A DNA stretch of 64,000 nt, from positions 5,315,538 to 5,379,537 of the forward strand of contig WMCF01000035.1 in the NCBI GenBank assembly GCA_009792885.1, written 5' to 3'. Of the stretch, positions 1 through 13,952 are shown piece by piece. Made by a program: the position numbers and the translations under genes. Source of the stretch: Eremophila alpestris peregrina (Eukaryota; Chordata; Aves; Passeriformes; Alaudidae). The notes under the pieces were generated by a model. It was given only the letters and a program-made list of their open reading frames with translations, did not search any database and was not told the DNA's origin. The number at the start of each line of letters is the position of its first letter. The stretch's first letter is position 1.

Positions 1-2408
1 AGATTTGAGCCATGAGGAAAAGATGACCAAAATCATTCTGAGATGCATAAACAAAATTGTAATTGGTAAAATTGGTAAAATGTTAAATAATACGGCTGTT
101 TAACCCTTGTAAATTCTCAGTAGGAAAATTGTCATGAGTGTACATTCATCACAGAGTAAAACAGTTGCAGAAGTAGTGGGCAAAAAATTGAAAACAACTG
201 CAGCTAAAAGAAACAGAAAAGGTTGCAAAAATTGCTGTGAAGGTGACTGGAGGAAGGCACAACTGAAAAAAAAAAAAAAAGGAGAGGAAAAATTTTAGGA
301 AATAAACCAGGCAGCCTCTTTTGGTGAGGAGAAAAATAAGTTAACGAGTTTGTCCAGTGTCAACAGTGTTTGGCCCAGCTTTGGGAAAGACCTTTCATTC
401 ATGGTCCCATCATTCACATCAATAGCAGTTACTAGCTCATGTTTGCGTGGACAGGGTGATGCTGAGAAGCCAGAGGCTCTTTGTTTTCCAGGCTGGCAGT
501 TTTTTGGATCTTTGATCTGGTTTGCTGTTAGTCCATAGTACAGAGAGTGTCCTGCCAAGAGTGATCAGTGATCTCCTGTGTGTTGACAATTGTGGTCACT
601 CTTCTGTCCTTACCATAGTTGATTTGTCATTGTTTTGGAATTATCCAGCCCACAAGGTCTGCTGTCATAGCAGATTTTCAGTAATTCCCCATACAGGTAC
701 CAGTGCCCTGTTAGCTCTATCCCATGTTGTGAGGATGGGGATGTGTTGGCTGCCATGCTGTAAATCTCTTCATAATTTCTACTTCTGACATTTGCTTATT
801 TTCATGTTAGGATTACACATGGAGAATGCTAAAATAATAGAAAGAAGGTAGAATAATTTTCACTAATTCCAAGTCCAGATCTTTTGTTTCTGCAAGATGA
901 CACTAATAATTTGCTGTGTCCACTCTCCTATAGCCCATACTAGAGTTCTAGATGACTGTTGTAATATCAGTTTCTTTTACTGGCAGTATTTTCTCTGTTA
1001 CATGGATCATTGCTCTGCCACTTCTTCCCTACCAGAACTTTATTTCTTTTTCTTCCAGCAAACCTGACCTTTTCAGAGTTAATCCTATCTGTGATATCAT
1101 GCCTACAAAATCTATCAGGTGATAAATACCTTTGGGTGACTAGGACACTTCAGTTCATGACTGTGATATGCTAACTTTTACCAGACTGGAGTCTCTCAGA
1201 GGCTAGACATAGTTTTCAGGTGACCTGCAGAGTCATTTCAATAAGGTTTTTATAAGAAAGTGTTTGCACTCTGAATTGTACCAAAAGCAAGAGTGGAACA
1301 ATGAAACAGTGTGGCCAAGTTATTTCCATTCTTTACATCCCTTTTAGTTTTCCGGTATTGTAGACAGGTTTGCAGTTAGAATAATGGCAGCAGCCTGCTA
1401 TTGGAAAGCAGAATATTCCTTTTCATGTGGGGGACAGGGCCCTCTGTGAAGCTGATGCTCAATGCACTGGAATAAAGACACAACTCCATACCTGGAGTAT
1501 GGCTGTTATCTTCAAGTAGGTGATAGATAACATCCTATTCTGAGCCTACAGACTTCAGTATTTTGGAAGATTGTCCAAGTATTTTTGTCATTCGTTTCCC
1601 CATGAAATTGGTAACACTCCGTTCTGAATTCTGCATCCACCAGTCCTCAGGAATGAGCTGACCCAGAATGTTTATGCACAGGGCTGGATCATGTTGTGTC
1701 CAAACAAAGGATCACTAGCAGGAAGATGAGCTGGAGCCCCATCTTACCTGTCAGAAACATTTCAGCTACAATGAGCAGCTTTATGTGAGGCAGTGTGGGG
1801 AATTGAATCACTCCTCCTCCTGGGTTGCTTGTGTGGATGATTAGGACATGGCTTTGCTAAGAAAACTTGTTTGTGGAGCAGAATTTGTTACTGAATTGGA
1901 AAGTACCTTTGGCAGTTTGCAACAAAAACATTTTTTAGGTGGCTGCTCTCAGGAGCTCCTTAATGACCACAGTGGTACTTCTGCTGTGTCTATTACTCAT
2001 CTTTACAGTATGACTATGTTCTTTGAGCCTTTTCAAATGTTTTTGGATTACACTTACAATTTCCTGATAATTTGTGTGTTTATTCCTCAAAAGATAATGT
2101 TAAAAGAACTATTAGAAAACGTACCCTAGGAACTGTGCAAACCCCAGCAGGCTCAGTCTGAGTGGAGCAGGAGAATCCCTTCCTGCACACCCCCTCTCCT
2201 GGGATGGGTATGGTGCACAGCACCACACGAGTGTTTCAGGGAGGGATTCTGCAATCCACTCTAAATGCACATTGCCTGGAAGACAAAACAGAGATGCATG
2301 TCTCATTGCACTAAACCTTCTTGGTGGTATATCATGCCAGAAATAAAAAAAAAAAAAAACCTGAGTTCTGGTTTACTTTTGGATAACCTTATTTCCAAGG
2401 AATAATAA

Positions 2409-2418
2409 NNNNNNNNNN
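2409..2418. other. Assembly gap (10 N) next to A tracts
   Basis: Ten N bases are followed by about 21 A residues (2419-2439), with another A run at 2346-2360. The placeholder length means the true gap size is unknown; the homopolymer probably broke the assembly. A retroposed tail could be hidden here. Confidence 0.98.
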
Positions 2419-5400
2419 AAAAAAAAAAAAAAAAAAAAAGTAATCTAGAAATTTGATATCAGTTGCAACAGCAGGATGGCTGTGCATTGTTTTTCTAGAA
2501 ACTCAGTCCTGGCTGTGGTGGAAAGTTAAGTCAGCTTAGGGTAAGGCTGGGAGGACTGGGACTTGTGGCTGTATATTGATTTAGCCAAATTGCACTGAAA
2601 ACTCACCACATTTACTTTGCACTTGCCTGTCGTTTGAGAGTTCCGTGGGCAGGCAGAGCTGCAGACATCTCATCAGCAACCACAGACATGTCAGTTCTCA
2701 TGGGAGCTGAGGTTACTGAATAACAGTGACAGTGCTGCTGCAGGAAGCTCTCACACACTGCTCACTGAACCACATTTGAATATTAGTAATCCTGCTTGCA
2801 GTTCTCATGAAAAAAACATGTGGTAAAAGAGGGAGATGAAAGGAGGGAAACAGATTTTTTTCAGTATATGTAGTACTGAACACTGTTAAAATATGACCAA
2901 GGTTGGCCTCCATTTTGGTTTCAGGATATCAGGCTCTTAAATCTATATTTAGGCAGCCAGCGAATTGTTGCTTTTCCTCCTGCGGGGCCAAATACCCAGC
3001 AATTGCCATTAACTTCCCCTAAAGCTGTGCAAAGTCACCAGGGCCCCATCAGCCCCTCACAAAATGCCAACTCAGGTCTCTCATCAGCAATCAAATTTTG
3101 TGTGGATCTGGGATTTGTCAGTCAAGGCAGAATCAGGTAACACCAATAACCCTCACTGTTTTATTCATCTGTACTTTCTTGCATACATGTCATCTCCACT
3201 TTGCTCCCTTAACGTGCTGGACTGGTGCAACTGAGTCTTACTCAAAAATATCCCAAAACACACCAGAGAAAAAGCAAGCAAGACATGTAAATATGTTAGA
3301 AAAAAAATGAGTAAGGAAAACTGAGAGGAAAATAAATCTTATTTCAATGAAATCAGAGTATGAAAGGATTTTTCGCTGAGAGTCTCAAGGAGATGAGCTG
3401 AGATAGCCAGCTGAGTATGTGGGCAAGATAGTGCTTATTGTGATAAATGTTGTTTATGTGCACTCCAGCAGGAAGTAAACTGAGATTGCTTTTTCTTCAC
3501 TTAAGTCCTAGGAGTGAAGCACTCGAACAATTGCTGACCTTAAAGTATTGAGATTAATAGGGTTAATTCTTCCCTCTTATAAAAAGACAAGCACCACTTC
3601 ACCCTGATATTCATGAGGCCACGAAGGAAGGAATAGAGATCCAGAACCCATCTAAGGATTTAAGTAATGAGCTCTTTGGCAGTAACTTACAGTGAACTAT
3701 ACCAATAGCAGATTTTATATGATTCTAGAATAATACATGTAGATCATAAATGATGTACACAAATAATCCTAAATTTATTAACAGATAGGTTAAAATTAAC
3801 ATGTACTTGGTTTTTCCTGTATACATTAGAAGATTGAGGAACCTAATTTATGATTTCAAAGTTGTTTTTTTTCAGGTGCTAATCTCTTGTTTTCCAATGA
3901 AACATATTAAAATTGGCATTAAATTTCAGTTTTTAATAAGAACTACAAAATGCTTAGTCTGGAGTTAACATAATTTTAACCTAGACCTCCTTACAGAATC
4001 TGCCTTTTTTCATAATAGATTCCTTTATGTTTCTTTCCTGTCTCTGCTACGAGTTGAGAAAGTGACTAAATGGCTGTAATATCTCATATTTGCACTTCTG
4101 AGGGCTGCTTGATCTTGGCTGTACAGTACAGATATATCTCCATGTAAAACAAACTGCAACTGGCTGCATGACTGCTCTACCTAAATCTGAGTGCATTTAG
4201 ATTTCTGATAAAAATGTCCAATAAACTTCTGGCTCTATCATAAAAATGAGCTGGGGTGCCATTCTTTCTAGTCGTCTTCTTTTGGGGCCAATATTAGGAA
4301 AATTAGTTTTTCATGGGTTATTTTAACAACTGGAATTCATTTCAGTATGTCTCTGTAGATACCTGGCCTTTCTGTCCCTGATTTGATGTAACATTACTGT
4401 TAGATAATAGCAAGATGTTTTATGTAAAGAACATGACTGAACTTTATTTCCAGTGGTTATAGAGAATCATTTAGTACTTGCTGGTGCACAGCCTATGCTG
4501 TTGTTTCCTGTGCAGCTTTTTAAATAAAAAAAGCTGCCTTTATATTTCTCACCTGAAGGCAAAAGGCTAGGTGAAGAAAAAAAAAATAAACAGAAATCAA
4601 ATTAAACCAAGTATATCTTTCAATATTGAAAAGCAAAAGTATAGAGCCTCTTTGAAAAGAATGTATTTTAGATGTTTCCTGTGCCAAAATAGAATTTAAG
4701 CAAATGTCTAGGCCATTGCCACAGAAATGCTGTTCAGCAGAAGGATTATGACTATCACTTGATTCCTTGGTTTAGGTTCATAGTGCTTTTGTTTTAGCCT
4801 GAGATGATACTGAGTTTTAAAGACATTTTACCATTTTTTAGTTTCATATGCTGAATTATCTGTACAAATAATCCTTTTGCTGCCAGTGCTGCGATGCTGG
4901 GAACTCAGTTCCTAGTAAGGTGTGCAATAAAGCTGCCTTCCAGTGTGCTCTGGAAAGCTGTCCTAGAAAACAAAGAAACAGTCTTCAGTGCCTTGCAACA
5001 CCCAAGAATTCAGTTATCCAGTCTGTCCTAGAAAATACAGCCAAAGGTTTGAAGTGCCTGTGTATTCTCTAGAATGGCTTTTTACAGGCTGCCAGTAGAG
5101 GTCAAAGTCTGTAAGATAAGATAATTTTTTAAAAAACTCAAAAAATGGCAAGGATGGACTGGAATTGAATCTGAATTTATTATGTAAGTGAAGGTTTCTC
5201 CAGCTGGGCTTACTGTCCTGCTGCTGCTGGTTTTCTTTCTTTTTGGTCAGGCTGGTATTATATTTATTGATATGTTACCCTGAGCTTTCTGTTTGGGTTT
5301 TTTTCTTCTTTTTTCCAAAACCTTCTACAAGAAAGTGATGTACATATTGCTTTATTTACATAGGTTAAGCCTGCTTGGAGCCCTTGAGTGTCTTCTTGAA

Positions 5401-8400
5401 AAGCATAATTTACTTGTAGTCATTTTAAAAGTCATAATTGTTAAAATAGTTTCAGATTTGAATCTCTTAAGATGTTTGTGGATGATGTCCATATGGCATT
5501 AGGAAGGCTAATTAATTAGTTATTCTAATAACCTGAGGGTGGCTCAGTACATTTCTTGTTAATGCATTTCCTAAATGCTACCACGTTTATACGTTTCACT
5601 GAGTTGTTATAAATGACTTGTTCCCCTGACATACCCTTGTGAGAAGTGGTAGCTCACTGATCTTCTCAAGAGGGAGAGGTTGAATTAATGACTGATTCAG
5701 TCAGTCTTTCACCCTTCATTAGCACTGAATTAATTTATTAAAGAGATTAAAGATCATCTTGAGTGGTTTAATGTGTAAATTTCATTTTAAACATGCATAG
5801 GGCTTCATCTATTTACAGAATAATGATTAATGGTGAGGTTTAAGAAATATGTACCCTTCACAAATGGCTGAGCAGTTAAATTGCAAGACCTTCTCCCTAA
5901 CCCTGCTCTGTGGTAAAAGCTAAAAACATGCACAGGTTGGTAAATTTGGTTTTAACAAGGAGCAACTCTATTTAGAGTAAACACTTGCTGTGTTCATAAT
6001 GTGTAAATAGGCTTTGGTAATTCTAATGAAACCAGAGTGTTTCAGAAGGTGGCAGTGATAAGCCTAGAAATTACTATGGTTTACTTGCAAAGACTGGAGA
6101 ATAAAGAATTCTTAGCTGCTTCCATAATAAATGTGGAAAGTTCTTTCCATACAGAATATTTTTTTTAAAATCTACTCATGTATTTGAATAAATATATGCA
6201 GTCTTGGACTGTGGCCTTATAAATGGGATGAGATCAAACAGTAGGGCAAGAGGTCTTGGAGGTATTTCTTAGGTTTCCTAAAATGATACTGGTGACTCAC
6301 TAGGTCATCTTTCTTTTGAATCAGTTTTGAGCCAGTGTTTCATAAAGTACTAGTGGGAAGTTAGTGTGGGAAGTGCTCTTTCAGATGAGACCATATGTGC
6401 CCATGAAAGTTTCCCCCGTTCTCTCTGCAAGAGTAAGATTTGGAGGTTTGGATTTTTGTTTTGCCTTGGCTCACTCCACCTACTGCATCTAAAAATGAAT
6501 CCCGTAATTTTAATTATGGTAGCCATTCCTTTTTTTTTTTGGAAAAATTAACAACCCCAAGGCTTGATTAGTGGTTTTTTTGTATGATGTCTATTGAATT
6601 GTATCCTTAATAGATTTGCAGGGCTGTAAAATGAAACTGAAATCCATAATTCAGTCTAAAAAATGTTGTATTTATTGAAGACCTGCAAATGTTGATGTCT
6701 TTTATTATTATTGTTCTTAAATACATGCAGGCATTACAATAGTCTTTATTATGTTGGGCTGTGTAAAGGTATTTTTTGTTAGAGTTTTTTTCAGTAGAGT
6801 TTTTTTTTTGCTTTTATTGGATGGGGTTTTTTGATAGAAAGTTGTTTCTACACGAATAATTTATAATTTAGTGTCTGAAAGACAACACAAAGAACATGCT
6901 GATTATTCAGTATTTTTTTAATTGGCTCAAATATGCATATATCATTCCCCTATGCCATCTGAATACACAGAACCACTGTGTGTAATGGGGCACTTACCTG
7001 GGAGAAATTCAGCAGCTCTGCATAGCAGTTGGTTCTGTTCAGCACCATCTGGCAGCTGCAAGCTGGTTTTATCTCCAGATCACCTCCCTCTTACTTCCCT
7101 AACACCATTCAGGCTTTCAGGGCTGAAATAATTCTTGTGGTCAATTTATTGACAGCTCAAAGAATTCATGCAATTTCATTATGAGTGTTACTGCTAAAAT
7201 TATTCTGAGGTACTGAATTTAGTAGCACAATCATGGAAGGGAGCAAATGTGTCAGCCTTCTTACTGAAATAATTAATATTATTGTTGGATTAAATAGCAG
7301 GTGCTAAAAAGATGAGTCCTTTGGTGTGGTTTCTACAGTCCGAATATAGACACTCTAAAAGCAAGCAGTGAGATTTTGGATAAAGACTTGGAAGGAGCAA
7401 TGAAACATTCAGCAAACCTGAAAATTTTTAGGTATATTTTAGGATCAGATGTTGGTTTTGTGCTGCTCCATCTGCTTTCATATTAGAGATACTGAGATGT
7501 GACAGGGAGGAAAAAAAAATCTTTAATCATTTATTGAGATTTTCAATTAGTGTGCTCAAATATATTTGTGTGTTATTTTCCGTGACCATTTGTGTACAAA
7601 AACATCCCAGACCAGCAGAGACAATTTCCTATACAGAGGGGAGGAATCTTACCAAGATCATCTTTGCTTCAGATTCAATGCACACAGACCTGCTCACTTT
7701 ATCCAGCAGGGGAGATGGGACCTGGAGGAAATTTGGAATATTGTGACTGAGAGTGAAGGGGACATGGGATATTTGGTGTATGATGGAGGGAGAAATGAAA
7801 CTCTCTCACAGAAAATCGTGTTGCTGATATGTGACCTATAGCAGCCAGTGACCCAGAGCCCTTTGTCTGTGGGTCCCTGGGTGTGGGAGCACAGGCACAG
7901 AGTCCTACACAAAGCAGAGAGGTGCTCAGTACTCATATAAGGTGATTATTCAAAACTTTGAGGGTTTTCCCTCTGTTAACGTGTCTGTGTCAGTATGGCA
8001 GGTGCCTTTCAGCAGCAGGGAAAGCTAAGCTGACACACACCCCAGTGGGCTAGCTTTGGACGTGCTGCTGAAGTTCAGTGTGAAATCACAACTTCATTGA
8101 ACAGATCTCACTTGAATTCAGCCCCTGGTGTTTGAGCACACAGAGCTGTAGGGTACAATGTCCTCCCTGTGGCTGCACAGGGACTGAGCCAGGGACTCAT
8201 TTAATCACAGCACTCTGCATCTCTAGATGCACTTGGAATCCGGTGGAATCCCACCAGAGAGCAGACTCGTGGACAAAAATGGGGTTTTGCTGGTGAGCAC
8301 CAACTTCTAGAGAGAAATTTGGAGAATTTGGATCACTGTCTGAAATCTTACCTGGGTGTTTTCTTTCATTCTTTATTTAACCTATAAAAATGAAAGTAAT

Positions 8401-11156
8401 TAGGTGATAGTGTGGTTCTTCTAGGATTATCTTCATTGCTGTGATTTAAATTGATTTCACTATCTGATCACTGAAACATTTGCATAGTTCCCTAACTATT
8501 GTTATGTATTAATAGTCCTTTGATGCTGAAAACTTGCAAATTTTCTCACAAATTTAGTTCATTGCTTAGCAAGGAATAAAGGAAGTAAATAGAAGCAGTG
8601 AGTCTGGACATGTTACATCTTTGAATTGTATACCGTTTTTTGCCTAATACGTGTTTTTTATGTGACCTTAATTGCAGTGAAATGTTCATAACAAATATTT
8701 AATCAGGATGCAATGATTAAATGGGCAAATTTAATTTTGCTCTCGTTATTTTTTCCTGGGTAATCAATGCAGATGTGATTTAACGACAAAGTCTAATTGA
8801 GTACTTTCATTTTGTGAAAAGAAAATTTAAAGGAGAAAATACACTTTTTAAATTAGAAGTAATGATGGAGTCACAGGACAATTCGTGGGGATTAATGACT
8901 GTCTGAGAAAGCTGAAGGCTCGAGGTTTAGCTGTGGGCTGTTAACCTCAGGTGGCCATTAATTCTTCAAGTAATGCTCCATGCCCTGATCATTATTACAA
9001 CTGAGCAAGGATAGAGTAGCAAGTTTCAGCAATTAAACCACCAGCAATATATTTAAATGCATATTTTTCTCTCCCACGTGGACATTCTGACACAAAACAC
9101 AGAATGAATCAAACTGTGGATGGTATCCAGTGTACCCTTGGTGTTTTCTGAATTTGCCTGATCTGTCGTTGAGGACGTGGCACATTGAGTGCCTGCCTTT
9201 GTTGAGGCACACCCGGCTGTCCTGATAGCTGTTCTGAACACACATTAACTGTACAGCTGGGTGTCCCTGCCCCCAGGGAGCCTCAAAGCTTACAGGGACT
9301 CTTGTTCTCTCTCTCTTCTCAACAGTGATGCAGATGCCATCAGCTTGACTGGCATCAAAATCACAGGGCAGCTAGCACCCTCTTGTCTTCCCCATTCTAC
9401 ATGCTGATTTCCTCATCTTTCTGCAATAAAGTTGCAGTTAAACCTTATTTTCCTCATTTCTCTGAGGCTGCTGTGTGGCCCCACTAGTCAAAGGATGAGC
9501 AAGGCAGAATCCCCTACGAGCCAGAATTTGCTGCTGGAAACAGTGTAAGAGCTTGTACCAACATATCGCTGAGTTAGTGTGGGGTTTTTTCATGCAGGGA
9601 ATTCTGACATCTGCAGCCAGAGCTTTTCTCAGCTCTGTAAAGAGTCAAAAGTTCTTACGCTATTGCTTTCAGTTTGAGATCTACATAATTACCTGGGAAC
9701 ACCACTTTAGGCTGAATTTGCCTCTATCTAAGCATTGCATTTATGCATATTGTGTACTGCTTGGTGCACATACAGAGAGCCTACAAATACCCCCAGGTCT
9801 CTGCAAAGCATGCAGGTTTTTCTAAAGGCACTCACTAAGTGCTTCAGAAACAACTGTTGAAATGCTTCAGAATTCCACTGCTAAAACATTTCAGTCTGTG
9901 AGTAAAGGGCAGATTAACAGACAAAAGCAGCTAATCAAAAAATCAGCAGTTTATGCCTGAGTGGAGCAAACAGACTAATGAAGCATACAGAGCTGGGTAG
10001 GTCACAGGGAGACGTTAATAACACCTCTGCAGAGAGGTGAGTGAGCCAGTCACAGCAAGCCACCTTCCAGAGCGACTTCAGGTGAGAGAAGGACCAAAGA
10101 TTAGTTCATGCAGTCCCTAATTAGCAAAGTCATCATCACAGGGTCATTGTGAGCATGGGTAGCCCATACAGCACAGGTAGCAAGCCCAAGCATCCTGGTG
10201 TCCCCTGCTGGTTTGAATGCAGCCTCGATGGGAATGCATGGCCTGCAGAGGTGTGTGAGTGTTCAAGTGTGTTCTGCTTCTTGTTTCACATAACTTGGAG
10301 ATTTAACTTACTAGTTCCATTTACACTGATGCAAATGTGAGTAAAATTATCAATAATTCTGGAAATAATGTGAAACAGTAAAAAACTCTAGGGCAGCTTT
10401 GATTATTTAGGTTATCACAGTTAAATGTTGACAGGATAGTGCATTCACCGATTATTCCACCAAATAATACATCTTTTATTGAAGTTCTCTACTTGTCAAG
10501 ATAAATCTCTCTATCTTGAAATTGTCTCTCCTGAAACTTCCTTTTGTGGTTGTGTTCTCCCCTAGCTGCAGCATGAGGGAATAAATCATGTGCTTGCACA
10601 TTACACCAGTCCATCAGTGTGCTGGTAAACCACTTCATATGCAACATAAACATTAATGGCAGCAAAGTTAGAGTTATGGCTGCCACTATCCCCTCTGCCT
10701 GCATCCTCCATCTCTGCTCTCTGTCAGTCATAACAGTTGGCAGTTAGAATTTCTATTTTTAAATTTCTTCCTGAAACGGTGTTTTAGGGAGTTTTTGTCC
10801 TTCTGATGTAGTTCAGCATGGCCATTAGTGGGGAAAATAACAGCTGCACTTGAATGATTCCTGCAGAGATCCCAGGGCTTGGGGACAAGGGGAAGAATTC
10901 CCTGTGTCTGAATCTATGACAAAAGAAGTGTGGTTAAAAATGAAAAATAAGCCTCAACCTACTTCTGATCCATCTATTTCACAGCTATTTTCACAGATTT
11001 TTCTCTCATACCCTCGTTTAAACCTGTTCATATGGGCAGCACAGCACAGTATGAGCAGCAGGTCTGACAATAAATGACAGGATATCCAATACCTCATTGC
11101 TGTATTGGAGTTCAAGTACTGCTCTTACATATCTATTGCCTAAAAATGCATGCAAA

Positions 11157-11196
11157 AATTCCAAAAATTACTTTGAGTAAAGTAATTTTTGGAATT
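11157..11196. repeat. Perfect inverted repeat, 18-bp arms, 4-base loop
   Basis: Left arm AATTCCAAAAATTACTTT (11157-11174), loop GAGT, and an exactly complementary right arm (11179-11196). Part of the arm (AATTACTT) recurs at 11193-11200. It would form a stable hairpin or cruciform. No terminal duplications or transposon identity recognised. Confidence 0.9.
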
Positions 11197-11468
11197 ACTT
11201 TATGTAATATAAAAGCAAGCAATAGACCTTACAAAGACTTGATAAAATAACATCCTACAAACGAGGGAAGTAACTTAAATAAGGGATGGTGAGTAACACT
11301 GAGTGGCCCCTCATGCCCAACACACTGACAAGCCACTTGTATTTTCTATGCATTAGTTTTGTTTCTAGAATAATTGGTCTTGACTGTCTTTATTAACTAA
11401 GTTGAGCAGAGATCACTTTGTAATAAGTGATGCAAATTCTCTTGGTTTCTTTTATTACTCTCTTACAG

Positions 11469-11583
11469 AATAAGGATCAGATTTGGAAAGAAGGCAAAGG
11501 ACTCCAAGTGCTCCAAGCTCCAGTGTTTCCAGATGCAGCTGGAAGAGATGTATTCACTTCAGCTTGTTTTGACTCAACAAAAA
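11469..11583 (+). other. Exon-like segment between splice-type signals
   Basis: A pyrimidine-rich stretch ending in TTACAG precedes this 115-base segment and GTGAGT follows it. One frame (from 11470) is open over all 38 codons. No start codon context, homology or neighbouring exon was recognised. It could be an exon of an unannotated non-coding or coding transcript, or chance. Confidence 0.15.
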
Positions 11584-13827
11584 GTGAGTTGCATAGCCAA
11601 TGAATATACTTGAGTCCTAGAATCATCTGTTAACACTTGTGAATGCCAACCTGTAAGATTAGAATCTGACTTTAGGCTATTGTTTATTATTGAGACTGCA
11701 GAGATGTGTTTTCCTGCTCAGATAATGGAGCCAAGCAGGAATGATTACCGAGTCCTGTGGGAGGCATTATCTAAGCTCAGTTTACATCCTTGTGGAGATG
11801 GGTTGAGTGTAGGGCTACAGCTTCTGTTACAGGGCTTCAAGGAACAACACAGGAGCTTGGCTTTCTCTGTGTCACCTACTGGGAATGGAAGAACTGCCGT
11901 TATGTTTGGTTTTTCTAAATGCAGAAAGTAGTTCCCAACAGGAATATTTCCTTCTCAGAGGCAGCTTTGCCTCCTCTGTTCCCTTCCATTTCCTGTACTA
12001 GGATACTTCTGTGCCCTATGCAAAAGGATTCCTTGAGATTTGAGAGGTAAAACTGATTTCTGTATTGTGATATAAGGCTGCAGTTACTGGTTTTGCTCAT
12101 GTTTGGTACCTTTGTATGTCATCATTGTGGAGCTTATAAATGAACAGAAATCTTCACTAGAAAATCAAAGTGACCTATAGGATATTTTTTAATTATTACA
12201 TTTTAGCAGTTAAGAGATGATGATACAGAGCAGATTACTTTGGGGAATTTGTTTTATAGTGAAATTCTGGAGTGTGACCATTCAGGTTAATTAATGTCCT
12301 TCCAATAAGAGACTATCTCAAATCATAGGGAAAGATACAGAACATATTCCTCCTTCTCATCTTCCTTTATCTATCACCTTTATCTTCATTAAAATATAGA
12401 TTAGAATTCTTATCCTCATTCTTTATCTCCATTAGACTGCTGTCACTTGAAGACAATATTTTTCCCCTAGCTGGTTTCTAGGGGTGTTATTGTGCTTTTC
12501 TGGTGTAGAGGAGTATACAAAACTTTCAGCTTTTCATCCGGATAGTTGTTTGAAAAAATACTGTAATACTTTATTCAGAGAAACAGGATTCTTTTCTTTT
12601 TTGCTTCCTTTACTTGTACAGTATAGCAGTATTTTTTTCTTGGACCACTGCTCTCTTGTCAAAAAATTACAGTAATATAAAATATTATGTCATCCAGTTT
12701 GGCTTTTTTTTTATTTTTAATTTGTGATTTCTTAGCAAACAGCCTTTTTTTTTTCCTGACACTGCATGTGGAATATGCTTTATATTGTGTTTCAACCAGC
12801 AGTTTAAACATGCCTCTTGACTGCTAAAACATGAATGGCAGTCTCACTAGCCCATCTGCTTAAAGTATTCTTGAAGTGCTATAGCACAAGCCATAATATT
12901 TATGAAATTTCATATTCATTTGGATAGTGACAACATTTTTAACTCTTACTTTGTTTCTGGTGTTATTGCCATAAAGAAAAAATGACTTCAGAAAGGAAAA
13001 CATATGGATGGGACACTAATTCTGCAGACAAGGGTGGAGCTTCATATTGAATGAGCAAACATTTGTGGTTTTCTTCCTTTAATGTTTACCTGCAGAAAAT
13101 AGCTTATGTCCCAGAAAGTTTGGGAGCAGTTTTCACACCTTGGAAAACACAGAGCCTCTGCCTGGTTTTGTTGTCAGAGTTTAGAGTAAACCCAAGCAAA
13201 GCATTGTAGCTCCAGCAGCATGCACGGAACAGATGTGAGAGCCTGAAGCTGGTAGTGGCCATTCCCTTCAAATTCATCTCTTGGCCGTGCCAGATAACAT
13301 TGTTAAAAAATCAAACAAAGCAGCATCATGAAAATTTTACTGAGCCAAATATTCATAATGTAAAACCAGGTTATTCTAGCTGTCACCCCATGAATCTAAG
13401 CATCATGCATCCAAACCTGTCCTTGAATAAATCAAGCTGAGTGTGGTTAGAAGTACAGTGATCAGTAGGTTATTTAGATCTCAGTAATCTTCCTTTTTCT
13501 AGCATCATATTCTAAGATGCCTCCAGATTCTTCTCAACAAAACATATTTTTAATTTCTAAGCATGTTTCCTTCATCTTGCACCCCACACTGTAGTTTATG
13601 CATACATGAACGCAGCAGTTAATGAGAGCTGTTTGTACATTTATCAGATTACATCTACCCCATTAGTCTCCCTAATGGCTGAGCTGTGCTGACCTCTCCT
13701 GTCAGGGGGCCCACACTGGGAAATATTCTCCTGTTCTCAATGATGTAATTTACAGCCTTCCAGTCGACATGATGGTGTTATTCAAAAGAGGCAAGTTATT
13801 GATGTTCAGATGTGATTTTGGCACATG

Positions 13828-13952
13828 ACATCCCTGGAGGTATTATAACACTTGTAGGTGTTTCACTTAGGGGCACGGTTCAGTGGCACACTTGGAAGTT
13901 TTGGACTCAACAACGTTAGAAGTGTTTTCCAGCTTAAATGATTCTGTGATTG
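13828..13952 (+). mobile_element. CR1 LINE 3'-end fragment
   Basis: Starts with the CR1-like CATCCCTGGAGGTATT and continues through CACTTAGGGGCACGGTTCAG, TTGGACTCAA and TTTTCCAGCTTAAATGATTC to the family terminus ATTCTGTGATT. It is strongly 5' truncated and diverged, with no coding capacity. Its orientation is opposite to the copy at 53.5 kb. Confidence 0.85.

Larger units (their letters stand above)
1..13827. other. Intergenic, no gene recognised
   Basis: AT-rich single-copy sequence with short A and T runs. All open frames here are under 100 codons, overlap each other in several frames and show no recognisable domain. Contents worth noting are the N gap, the hairpin at 11.2 kb, the exon-like segment at 11.5 kb and a homeodomain-motif-rich stretch at 8.7-9.0 kb. 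Confidence 0.75.

Noticed and set aside
5091..5105. CTCF-like GCCAGTAGAGGTCAA
   Set aside because: Mismatches in the core GGC and 3' positions make it too weak to call without a matrix score.
7039..7060. Second possible REST site (TTCAGCACCATCTGGCAG)
   Set aside because: The left half is perfect, but the spacing and right half do not fit the canonical RE1.
13698..13713. CTCF-like CTGTCAGGGGGCCCAC
   Set aside because: The 5' CCA part of the motif is missing; the match is only the G run.
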